Both the position numbers and the translations under genes were made by a program. A stretch of DNA of 29,671 nt from Rhodobiaceae bacterium (lineage in GTDB: Bacteria; Pseudomonadota; Alphaproteobacteria; Parvibaculales; Parvibaculaceae): contig DAIEIL010000128.1 in assembly GCA_027352645.1 (NCBI GenBank), forward strand, positions 1-29,671. The letters run 5' to 3'. Under the pieces are notes generated by a model. It saw only the letters and a program-made list of their open reading frames with translations, made no database searches and was not told the origin of the DNA. This document shows, piece after piece, positions 15,962 to 22,648 of this stretch (position 1 is its first letter; every line of letters begins with the position of its first letter).

Positions 15962-16429
15962 ATGCCCAAATATTACTGGGAAGATTTCAAGGTCGGCGAC
16001 ACGCTCGAATTCGGTTCGAAACACGTAACCCGCGAAGAGATTCTCGAGTTCGCGAGCGAATTCGATCCCCAGCCATTCCACCTCGACGAAGAAGCCGCAA
16101 AGAAGTCCATACTGGGCGGCCTTTGCGCCAGCGGCTGGCACACCAGCGCCATGCTGAAGCGCATGATCTGCGACGCATTCGTTCTGGACTCCGCCACCGT
16201 CGGCATACCCAGCATCGAGGAGATACGCTGGAAAAAGCCCGTCTATGTCGATGACGTGCTTTCGGTCAAACGCACCTGCATCGAACGGCGCACGTCCAAA
16301 CGCCAGCCGGGAATGGGCCTGACCCGCTTCGCCTACGAGGTCTTCAACCAGAAGCGGGAAGTCGTGATGACGATGGTGGGCTGGGTCAAGTATGGCCGCC
16401 GCCACGCCGACGAAGCGGTGGAGGCCTGA
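15962..16429 (+). CDS. MaoC-family (R)-enoyl-CoA hydratase/dehydratase, first of a pair
   Basis: This 155-residue single hot-dog domain protein belongs to the MaoC family. The hydratase segment is FASEFDPQPFHLDEEAA (residues 35-51), containing the Asp-His dyad expected to activate water. It continues with GGLCASGWHTSAM, the form seen in a common alphaproteobacterial subgroup. It should hydrate 2-enoyl-CoA to (R)-3-hydroxyacyl-CoA, but the acyl chain is unknown. The ATG at 15962 is preceded by GGTGAG; a GTG at 15950 would add four residues. Its TGA shares one base with the next ATG (TGATG), so the second MaoC is coupled to it. Confidence 0.85.
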   Translation: MPKYYWEDFKVGDTLEFGSKHVTREEILEFASEFDPQPFHLDEEAAKKSILGGLCASGWHTSAMLKRMICDAFVLDSATVGIPSIEEIRWKKPVYVDDVLSVKRTCIERRTSKRQPGMGLTRFAYEVFNQKREVVMTMVGWVKYGRRHADEAVEA

Positions 16430-16917
16430 TGCCCTGGTTCGAGGATATTGAGCTCAACGTCAAAACGGAGCTCGGCAGCCATACATTCACCGAAGAGGAA
16501 ATCATCCGCTTCGCGCGCAAATACGATCCGACGCCGTTCCATGTCGATCCGGAAGCGGGGAAAGACAGTCCCTTCGGCGGCCTCATAGCAAGCCGGTGGC
16601 ACACGGCGGCGACATGGATGAAGCTCATGGTGCCGCATGTCCGGGGTCGCGTTGAGCAGCCGGACGAAACGGGCCGCACACCTTCGGCAGGCCCCTCGCC
16701 GGGCGTTCTCGACCTTCAATGGCCAAACCCCGTTCGGCCCGGCGACACGATCAGCTACTCGACGACGCCCGTCGAAAAGGTGGAGATGCGTTCGCGTCCG
16801 GAATGGGGCATCCTCAGGAGCCGCAACGAAGGCGTGAACCAGAGGGGAGAGCTTGTCCTGCACTTCATCGGGCAGGCTCTCATCGAACGAAAACCAAGGA
16901 CCGGGGAGACGAAGTGA
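16429..16917 (+). CDS. MaoC-family (R)-enoyl-CoA hydratase/dehydratase, second of a pair
   Basis: This 162-residue MaoC-family protein is clearly paralogous to its upstream neighbour: FARKYDPTPFHVDPEAG here against FASEFDPQPFHLDEEAA there, and GGLIASRWHT against GGLCASGWHT. The Asp-His dyad is kept, so both copies look active. GGAGG lies 5 nt before the ATG, which overlaps the previous stop by one base; its own stop overlaps the next start in the same way. The pair could form a heterodimer or hydrate different chain lengths; the sequence does not decide. Confidence 0.85.
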   Translation: MPWFEDIELNVKTELGSHTFTEEEIIRFARKYDPTPFHVDPEAGKDSPFGGLIASRWHTAATWMKLMVPHVRGRVEQPDETGRTPSAGPSPGVLDLQWPNPVRPGDTISYSTTPVEKVEMRSRPEWGILRSRNEGVNQRGELVLHFIGQALIERKPRTGETK

Positions 16918-17594
16918 TGTCGCACAAGGGCAAGATGATCACGCTGAAGAGCGGCGACGGCGCCGACATTCTCGCCTATCACGTGAAGGCGGAAGGCACG
17001 CGCAAGGGCGGCCTCGTTCTCATCATGGAAATCTTCGGCGTCACCGACCACATCAAGGATCTTTGCGACGGCTATGCCGCGCGTGGCTATGACGTCGTCT
17101 CGCCGCAGCTCTATGACCGGCAGGTCAGGGACTTCAAGGCGACCTACAGCCAGGAAGACATCCAGAAGTCGCTCGAATACCGCGCGAAGAACCCGATCGA
17201 GAACACGGTCATGGACGTGCAGGCGAGCGTGGACATGCTTCGCGCCGACGGCAACAAGAAGGTCTTCATCACCGGCTATTGCTATGGCGGCACCGTTTCG
17301 TGGGTTGCGGCCTGCCGCGTGAAGGGCCTCGACGCCGCCGCCTGCTATTACGGCGGCGCGATCAAGGACTTCCTCGACGAAACGCCGAAATGCCCGACCA
17401 TCAATCATTTCGGCGAGAAGGATCATTCGATCCCGATGGACGTCGTCGAGAAGATCAAGAAGGCGCACCCCGAAGTGCCGTCCTATGTCTATGACGCCGA
17501 CCATGGCTTCAACTCCGACCGCCGCAATAATTACGACAAGGCGGCGGCTGAACTCGCGCTGAAGCGCACGCTGGAGCTGTTCGAGAAGGCGTGA
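16917..17594 (+). CDS. Dienelactone hydrolase family protein
   Basis: This 225-residue alpha/beta hydrolase of the dienelactone hydrolase family has the Cys-Asp-His triad: C122 in GYCYGG, D169 in GEKDHSIP and H196 in DADHGFNSDRR. E38 in MEIFGVTDHI matches the conserved glutamate that interacts with the cysteine. The family hydrolyses dienelactones in chloroaromatic breakdown, but many members act on other esters, and nothing nearby points to aromatic degradation. The ATG shares a base with the second MaoC stop (TGATG), so it is part of the same operon and may act on a related acyl substrate. Confidence 0.87.
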   Translation: MSHKGKMITLKSGDGADILAYHVKAEGTRKGGLVLIMEIFGVTDHIKDLCDGYAARGYDVVSPQLYDRQVRDFKATYSQEDIQKSLEYRAKNPIENTVMDVQASVDMLRADGNKKVFITGYCYGGTVSWVAACRVKGLDAAACYYGGAIKDFLDETPKCPTINHFGEKDHSIPMDVVEKIKKAHPEVPSYVYDADHGFNSDRRNNYDKAAAELALKRTLELFEKA

Positions 17595-17635
17595 GACCGC
17601 CCCAATTTCAGCTATCCACAATTTCATTGCGTCAT

Positions 17636-17662
17636 CGCCAATTCGCGCCATATTGATTGGCG
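17636..17662. promoter_or_regulatory. Inverted repeat upstream of ohrR
   Basis: CGCCAAT (17636-17642) and ATTGGCG (17656-17662) form a 7-bp inverted repeat with a 13-nt spacer, ending 19 nt before the ohrR start. It does not match the OhrR box before gpx, so it may be another regulator's site or chance. Confidence 0.28.
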
Positions 17663-17681
17663 CCTGACGCGAGCGACGCCC

Positions 17682-18119
17682 ATGAAAAAACCTGCCGATC
17701 CCCTGCTTCTCGAAAATCAGCTCTGCTTCGCGCTTTATTCCGCATCGCTGCAGATGACGAAGCTCTACAAGCCGCTTCTGGCGGAGATTGGCCTCACCTA
17801 TCCGCAATATCTCGCCATGCTGGCGCTGTGGGAAAAAGACGGCGTGACGGTCGGCTCGATCGGCGAGCGGCTTTTCCTCGATTCCGGTACGTTGACGCCG
17901 CTATTGAAGCGGCTCGAAGCGGCGAAGCTCGTGAAGCGGAGCCGTAACGGGGCCGATGAGCGGCAGGTGCTGATCCAGCTGACGGACAAGGGCCGATCCT
18001 TGAAGAAGGCCGCTTCCGGCATCCCGGCGCAAGCCGCCTGCGCGGCGGGCCTGCCCATCGACGAACTCGCCAACATCAAGAAAAAGCTGGAGAAGCTGCG
18101 GGGAAATCTCACCGGCTGA
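17682..18119 (+). CDS. ohrR: OhrR-type organic-hydroperoxide-sensing MarR repressor
   Basis: This 145-residue protein is a MarR repressor of the OhrR class. The sensing cysteine C15 lies in ENQLCFALYSAS, with Y29 (KLYKPLL) and Y40 (LTYPQY) at the positions of the two tyrosines that hydrogen-bond the thiolate in Bacillus OhrR. A second cysteine, C120, is 105 residues after C15, the same separation as C22 and C127 of Xanthomonas OhrR, so this should be a two-cysteine sensor that forms a disulfide on oxidation. The winged helix includes LDSGTLTPLLKRLE (66-79) and the wing RNGADERQVLIQLT (88-101). It should repress the downstream gpx and release on peroxide. Confidence 0.9.
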   Translation: MKKPADPLLLENQLCFALYSASLQMTKLYKPLLAEIGLTYPQYLAMLALWEKDGVTVGSIGERLFLDSGTLTPLLKRLEAAKLVKRSRNGADERQVLIQLTDKGRSLKKAASGIPAQAACAAGLPIDELANIKKKLEKLRGNLTG

Positions 18120-18148
18120 CGCCCCCGAGGCAGCGGGTGGGAAAAGGC

Positions 18149-18176
18149 TTGCTATTTATATTGTGTACAATATATT
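18149..18176 (+). promoter_or_regulatory. gpx promoter overlapped by a perfect OhrR-type palindrome
   Basis: TATATTGT-GT-ACAATATA (18157-18174) is a perfect 8-bp dyad with the ATTGT/ACAAT core typical of OhrR operators. It sits between a likely -35 (TTGCTA, 18149-18154) and -10 (TATATT, 18171-18176), so a bound dimer would block RNA polymerase. A further half-site CACAAT (18181-18186) pairs with ATTGTG at 18160-18165. Confidence 0.72.
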
Positions 18177-18208
18177 TGCTCACAATACGATAATCACGGG
18201 AGCCGATC

Positions 18209-18697
18209 ATGAGCGACAAGACCGCCTTCGATTTCGAATTCAAGAGCCTCAGGGGCCAACCTCTTCCCCTCAATGCCTTCAAGGGGCACCCGCTGCTCAT
18301 CGTTAACACGGCCTCGAAATGCGGCTTCACCCCGCAATACAAGGGGCTCGAAGCGGTATGGCAGAAGTACAAGGATGAGGGGCTTGTCGTCTTGGGCGTG
18401 CCGTCGAACGACTTCGCCAATCAGGAGCCGGGCGGCGCGGACGAGATCGCCACATTCTGCGAGATGAATTTCGGCGTCGACTTTCCGCTCACCGCAAAGG
18501 TCAGCGTCAAGGGCTCCGACGCGCATCCTCTTTTCAAATGGATCGGCGCGCAGGGCGGCTTTCTTTCGAAGCCGCGCTGGAACTTCTACAAGTATCTGAT
18601 CGGCCGCGACGGCAAGCTCAAGACATGGTTTGCCAGCACGACGACGCCGGAGTCGGCGAAATTCGAGAAAGCGATTTCGGAACTGGTGAAGGGCTAA
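18209..18697 (+). CDS. gpx: Non-selenium glutathione peroxidase, probably thioredoxin-dependent
   Basis: This 162-residue peroxidase has its peroxidatic C38 in NTASKCGFTPQY and Q72 in ANQEPGG. The tetrad partners W124 and N125 are in RWNFYK. C84 in FCEMNFGVDFP lies 46 residues after C38, the spacing of the resolving cysteine in thioredoxin-dependent members such as the Drosophila enzyme, so reduction by thioredoxin rather than glutathione is likely. It should reduce organic hydroperoxides and hydrogen peroxide in the cytoplasm. GGGAG precedes the ATG. It is probably under OhrR control through the palindrome upstream. Its TAA overlaps the stop of the convergent FGE gene by sharing the bases CTAA. 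Confidence 0.92.
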   Translation: MSDKTAFDFEFKSLRGQPLPLNAFKGHPLLIVNTASKCGFTPQYKGLEAVWQKYKDEGLVVLGVPSNDFANQEPGGADEIATFCEMNFGVDFPLTAKVSVKGSDAHPLFKWIGAQGGFLSKPRWNFYKYLIGRDGKLKTWFASTTTPESAKFEKAISELVKG

Positions 18698-19683
18698 GGC
18701 CCCGGCGTTTCCAGGATCGTGCGGAAGCCGAGATGGCTCGTCGCCAGATCGGCTTCCTGCCCCTGCCGCGCGCCTGCGCGATAGCGCATGCAGTAGTTCG
18801 GCGCGCAGAGATATGAACCGCCCTTGATGACGTGGCGCGGCGCCATGTCCTTGTTGTCGTCGGAATAGATGTCCGACGTCCATTCCCAGACATTGCCGAT
18901 CATGTCGTAAAGGCCGAAGCCATTGGGCTTGTAGCATCCTACGGGCGCGAGGCCGACGAAGCCGTCTTCCGCGGTGTTCAGCACCGGGAAGACCCCCTGC
19001 CAGCTATTTGCCTCTTTCGGTTGCTCATGCTCATTCGGCGGATGACCGGAGCCGCCGCGCGCCGCCCATTCCCATTGCGCCTCGCTGGGGATCTTCCGCC
19101 CCTTCCAGCGAGCATAGGCTTCGATGTCTTCCAGCGTGACGGCGACGACGGGATAATGCTCGCGTCCTTCGATACTCGTGTCGGGACCGCCGGGATGGCG
19201 CCAGTTCGCACCCGGAATATATTGCCACCACTGGCTGATATCGCCCGTGCCATCCACCTTGTTCGGCATCACGAAGACAACCGCGCCCGGCTTCATCATG
19301 TATGAAGGCAGATCGTCGTGCTTTGTCTTGTCGACCGGGCGTTCGGCGAAAGTCACATAGCCCGTTGCGGCGACGAAAGCGGCGAACTCGGCATTCGTCA
19401 CTTCGTGACGGTCGATCCAGAAGCCTTTGACGTCGACATCGCGGATCGGTCCCTCTTCCGGATAGACGGTATCGCCCATATGGAGCCGTCCGCCGGGAAC
19501 CCAGACCATGCCGGGATGTGCGCCGGCTTCATCGACCGAGGCAGCGAGACAGCGCGCGGGTTCGGCGCTCGCATGCGTCTCCGCCTGCCGCCCGCCGACG
19601 ATCCAGAGAGTCGCGATCGCAGCGGCGGCGAGGCCGAAACCAAGCGCCGCCACCGCGATCCAGCGTCTCCCCCTCGGAGCCAT
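18694..19683 (-). CDS. Formylglycine-generating enzyme (sulfatase maturase), membrane-anchored
   Basis: This 329-residue SUMF1/FGE-domain protein has the two copper-binding catalytic cysteines C293 and C298 in GGSYLCAPNYCMRYR, spaced as C336 and C341 of human FGE. It should oxidise the sulfatase active-site cysteine to formylglycine using oxygen. Other FGE marks are GMVWVPGG (58-65), FWIDRHEVTNAEF (88-100), IPSEAQWEWAARGG (198-211) and GLYDMIGNVWEWTSD (257-271). Residues 8-30 form a hydrophobic segment after MAPRGRR, a signal anchor or uncleaved signal peptide. The ATG at 19683 overlaps the sulfatase stop (TGATG); a TTG at 19695 is less likely. The convergent gpx gene overlaps it by 4 bp. Confidence 0.92.
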   Translation of the reverse strand: MAPRGRRWIAVAALGFGLAAAAIATLWIVGGRQAETHASAEPARCLAASVDEAGAHPGMVWVPGGRLHMGDTVYPEEGPIRDVDVKGFWIDRHEVTNAEFAAFVAATGYVTFAERPVDKTKHDDLPSYMMKPGAVVFVMPNKVDGTGDISQWWQYIPGANWRHPGGPDTSIEGREHYPVVAVTLEDIEAYARWKGRKIPSEAQWEWAARGGSGHPPNEHEQPKEANSWQGVFPVLNTAEDGFVGLAPVGCYKPNGFGLYDMIGNVWEWTSDIYSDDNKDMAPRHVIKGGSYLCAPNYCMRYRAGARQGQEADLATSHLGFRTILETPGP

Positions 19684-21341
19684 CAGTTCGCCCAATAGAT
19701 ATATTCGTCGTCCGGACTATCCGGCGAATGAGCAGGATGATCGATCGCAACCGGCGCTTCCGCAAGGGCCGGCCAGATCGGCTTGTGCTGCTGGCCGTCA
19801 ATGCCTTGCAGGACGCCGAGCAGTTCCGTCACTTTCGCGGCGTCGGCATCTGCAAGGTTCTTCCGCTCCGTCGGGTCGTCCTTCAGATTGAAGAGCCAGT
19901 TCTTCTTCGGCCGCTCCGAGACCTGCAGCTTCCAGTCTCCCGCCAGCAGAACCTTGTAGTCGCCCGAGCGCCAGAAAAGTGTCTCATGCGGGCGGCCCGG
20001 CTTTTTTCCTTCGAGGAACGGAAGCAGGTTCACACCATCGAGGACGCGATCCGTCGGCATGGTCGCGCCAGCCGCGCCGGCCGCCGTCGCAAAGATGTCG
20101 ACATGCGCCACGGGCAGGCCGTATTTCGCAGCCTTGGGTAGCGCGGCAGGCCATTTCATGAAATAGGGCACATGTATGCCACCCTCGAAGAAGGTCGCCT
20201 TCCAGCCACGATAGGGCTTGTTGATGTCCGGCAGGCCGATGTAATGCGCGCCGCCATTGTCGCTGGTGAAGATCACCAGCGTATTGTCGTCGAGCCCCTG
20301 ATCCTTCAGCGCCTGAAGCACGCGGCCCACATTGCGGTCGAGCGCGCGGATCATGGCGGCATAGACCCGCATCTCATGGTCCTTGATCATCGGTAGCGCG
20401 TCATAGTCTTCCTGCGTCGCCTGAAGCGGCGTATGCGGAGCATTGAAGGCAAGATACATGAAGAAGGGTCGGTTCCTGTTCGCCTTGATCGCGTCCGCCG
20501 CCTGTTCGCCGAGATAATCGGTCATGTATTTGTCGGGTGTGAAGCGTGGGCCGCCATCCTTGCTTACGGCGAAGGGCAGCGCCGCCCAGAGGAACTTGTC
20601 GATCGGATCCCAGTCCTGCTTGTTCTGCTGAATGCCCGGCGCGCCGTCCGGCGCATAAAGCGAAGCGCCGAACAGGAATCCGAGCGACTCATCGAAACCT
20701 TGCGCCTGCGGCCGCATCTCGGGCTTTTCGCCCAGATGCCACTTGCCGAACATGAGCGTGTGATACCCTTGGGCTTGCAGGAGCTTGCCGATGGTCACTT
20801 CGCCGCGGGGAATGCCCATGTTCGCGACCGGAATGTTGTCCTTCTCACGGTCCGCAAAATAGAGCCCCTTGCGCGAACCATATTGGAACTCGCCGATCAG
20901 TTTCTCGAAGATTGGGTGTGTCGGCGTGAATTCGAAACCGAAGCGCGTCGCATAGCGCCCGGTCATGATCGCTGCGCGCGATGGCGCACAGGTCGCATTG
21001 CCCGCATAGCCTTGCGTGAGATCCACGCCGTCGGCAGCGATCGAATTGATGTTCGGCGTCGGCACTACCCCGCCCGCGACACCGCCGCCATTGAGCGTGA
21101 TGTCGTTGTAGCCAAGGTCGTCGGCGAGGATCAGCACGATGTTGGGCGGGCGCTTGCCGGCAGGCGGCGTCTCCGGCCCTTGCTGCCACACGACGGGATG
21201 GCTCGGACCGATGTCACGCTGCTGCAGGCGGGCATTGATATGCAGGAACACCACGGGATTGTGTTTGAGGTAGGCCACGCCGCCGACGGCGACAAGGGCG
21301 AGAACGCCAAGCACCGCCCCACCCCATTTCAGGATTTTCAT
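19683..21341 (-). CDS. Type I (formylglycine) sulfatase, arylsulfatase A-like
   Basis: This 552-residue sulfatase should hydrolyse sulfate esters. The modification site is C118 in TCAPSRAAIMTGR (the CxPSR motif), so it needs the FGE encoded next. Metal ligands include D74 and D75 in ILADDLGYND and the later TSDNGG motif; MFGKWHLG and the N-terminal RPPNIVLI also fit. Residues 8-25 (AVLGVLALVAVGGVAYL) are a membrane segment with no clear cleavage site, suggesting a periplasmic enzyme tethered to the inner membrane. GGGAGGAAG lies just before the ATG at 21341. The frame extends to 21374 but without a ribosome site. The substrate cannot be predicted. It is the first gene of a two-gene operon. 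Confidence 0.92.
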   Translation of the reverse strand: MKILKWGGAVLGVLALVAVGGVAYLKHNPVVFLHINARLQQRDIGPSHPVVWQQGPETPPAGKRPPNIVLILADDLGYNDITLNGGGVAGGVVPTPNINSIAADGVDLTQGYAGNATCAPSRAAIMTGRYATRFGFEFTPTHPIFEKLIGEFQYGSRKGLYFADREKDNIPVANMGIPRGEVTIGKLLQAQGYHTLMFGKWHLGEKPEMRPQAQGFDESLGFLFGASLYAPDGAPGIQQNKQDWDPIDKFLWAALPFAVSKDGGPRFTPDKYMTDYLGEQAADAIKANRNRPFFMYLAFNAPHTPLQATQEDYDALPMIKDHEMRVYAAMIRALDRNVGRVLQALKDQGLDDNTLVIFTSDNGGAHYIGLPDINKPYRGWKATFFEGGIHVPYFMKWPAALPKAAKYGLPVAHVDIFATAAGAAGATMPTDRVLDGVNLLPFLEGKKPGRPHETLFWRSGDYKVLLAGDWKLQVSERPKKNWLFNLKDDPTERKNLADADAAKVTELLGVLQGIDGQQHKPIWPALAEAPVAIDHPAHSPDSPDDEYIYWAN

Positions 21342-21403
21342 GGTCTTCCTCCCCACGCGCGATCGTGGCACCACGCCAAAGCGGGCGTCACGTTTTAATG
21401 TTA

Positions 21404-21422
21404 TCCATTAGACGCTAATGGA
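21404..21422. promoter_or_regulatory. 8-bp inverted repeat upstream of the sulfatase operon (candidate operator)
   Basis: TCCATTAG-ACG-CTAATGGA is a perfect dyad 63-81 nt upstream of the sulfatase start, in a locally AT-rich stretch. A second small palindrome, CGTGG-CA-CCACG, lies at 21364-21375. Both are placed where a repressor or activator of the sulfatase-FGE operon would bind. No regulator gene is adjacent. The remaining intergenic DNA up to mtnA (21423-21541) shows no gene. Confidence 0.45.
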
Positions 21423-21541
21423 AGACGTGCGGAATGGCAATGGGGGCGTTTTGAAGGGCTATGCCATGCCCGCGCGAGGACGATTATTCCGGCGGCAGCC
21501 AGAATAGCGCATGGAGCCTGATTAGAGATGAAGAGCGCCGC

Positions 21542-22636
21542 TCAGCCCCGCCGTTCGGGATAGAGCGACAGCAGCCCCTCGCGCGTCGCGGCGCCCACGC
21601 CCCGCTCGGTGATGAGGCCGGTGACAAGGCGGGCGGGCGTCACGTCGAAGCCGTAATTGGCAGCGGCGCTGCCGGGTGCGGAGATCTCGACGGTGACGAT
21701 ATCGCCTGCGTCGGTGCGACCCGTCATATGAGTAACCTCGCGAGCCGAGCGCTGCTCGATGGGAATTTCCGCCACACCGTCATCGAGCGTCCAGTCGATC
21801 GTCGTATGCGGCAGCGCGACGTAGAAAGGCACGTCATTGTCGTAAGCGGCGAGCGCCTTGAGGTAGGTGCCGATCTTGTTTGCAACATCGCCGGTCGCCG
21901 TCGTCCGGTCCGTACCGACGATGCAGAGATCGACCTGCCCATGCTGCATCAGGTGACCGCCCGCATTATCGGGAATGATCGTATGCGGAACGCCGTGGCG
22001 TCCAAGCTCGAAGGCGGTCAGCGACGCACCCTGATTGCGCGGCCGCGTCTCATCGACCCACACATGCACGGGGATACCCGCATCATGCGCCATGTAAATC
22101 GGCGCAAGCGCGGTGCCCCAATCGACGCAGGCAAGCCAGCCCGCGTTGCAATGCGTGAGCACATTGACCGTCTTGCCGGGCTTCGTCTCGGCATGACCGC
22201 GAATGATCCTGAGCCCATGCTCGCCGATGCGGCGGCAGATCTCGACGTCATCGTCACAGATCTTCGCCGCGGCCGCGTAGGCCGCCTCGACGCGCGTGCT
22301 GTGACCATGAGGCTTCACGGCCTTCACCATCTCATCCAGCGCCCATTTGAGATTGACGGCAGTGGGCCGCGTCGCGGCAAGCATCGCATAGGCCTCATGC
22401 AGCGTCGCGTCCGACGCATCGTCGCGCAGCGCAAGGCAAAGGCCGTAGGCGGCGGTGGCTCCAATCAACGGCGCGCCGTGCACCACCATGTCCTTGATCG
22501 CGCGGGCGGCATCGTCCGCAGAGCGGAGGCGAACCGTCACGAAAGCATGGGGCAGCTTCGTCTGGTCGATGATTTCGACAGACCAGCCGTCATCAGCGAC
22601 CCAGATGGTGCGATAGTGAACGCCATCGATCTTCAT
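21542..22636 (-). CDS. mtnA: S-methyl-5-thioribose-1-phosphate isomerase
   Basis: MtnA converts 5-methylthioribose 1-phosphate to 5-methylthioribulose 1-phosphate in methionine salvage. The 364-residue protein has the catalytic C163 in VLTHCNAGWLA and D243 in IVGTDRTTATGD, corresponding to C160 and D240 of the Bacillus enzyme. HGAPLIGATAAYG (53-65), ETRPRNQGASLTA (196-208) and PDNAGGHLM (222-230) are also typical of MtnA and distinguish it from eIF2B subunits. GAGGGAAC precedes the ATG. It ends a minus-strand group mtnP-apt-terC-mtnA, so the substrate made by MtnP is used here. Confidence 0.93.
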   Translation of the reverse strand: MKIDGVHYRTIWVADDGWSVEIIDQTKLPHAFVTVRLRSADDAARAIKDMVVHGAPLIGATAAYGLCLALRDDASDATLHEAYAMLAATRPTAVNLKWALDEMVKAVKPHGHSTRVEAAYAAAAKICDDDVEICRRIGEHGLRIIRGHAETKPGKTVNVLTHCNAGWLACVDWGTALAPIYMAHDAGIPVHVWVDETRPRNQGASLTAFELGRHGVPHTIIPDNAGGHLMQHGQVDLCIVGTDRTTATGDVANKIGTYLKALAAYDNDVPFYVALPHTTIDWTLDDGVAEIPIEQRSAREVTHMTGRTDAGDIVTVEISAPGSAAANYGFDVTPARLVTGLITERGVGAATREGLLSLYPERRG

Positions 22637-22648
22637 GCGCGGGTTCCC

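Noticed and set aside
16917..17594. Aromatic (chlorocatechol) degradation operon suggested by the dienelactone hydrolase
   Set aside because: No ring-cleavage, cycloisomerase or maleylacetate reductase gene is near; the partners are MaoC hydratases, so I keep only the family name.
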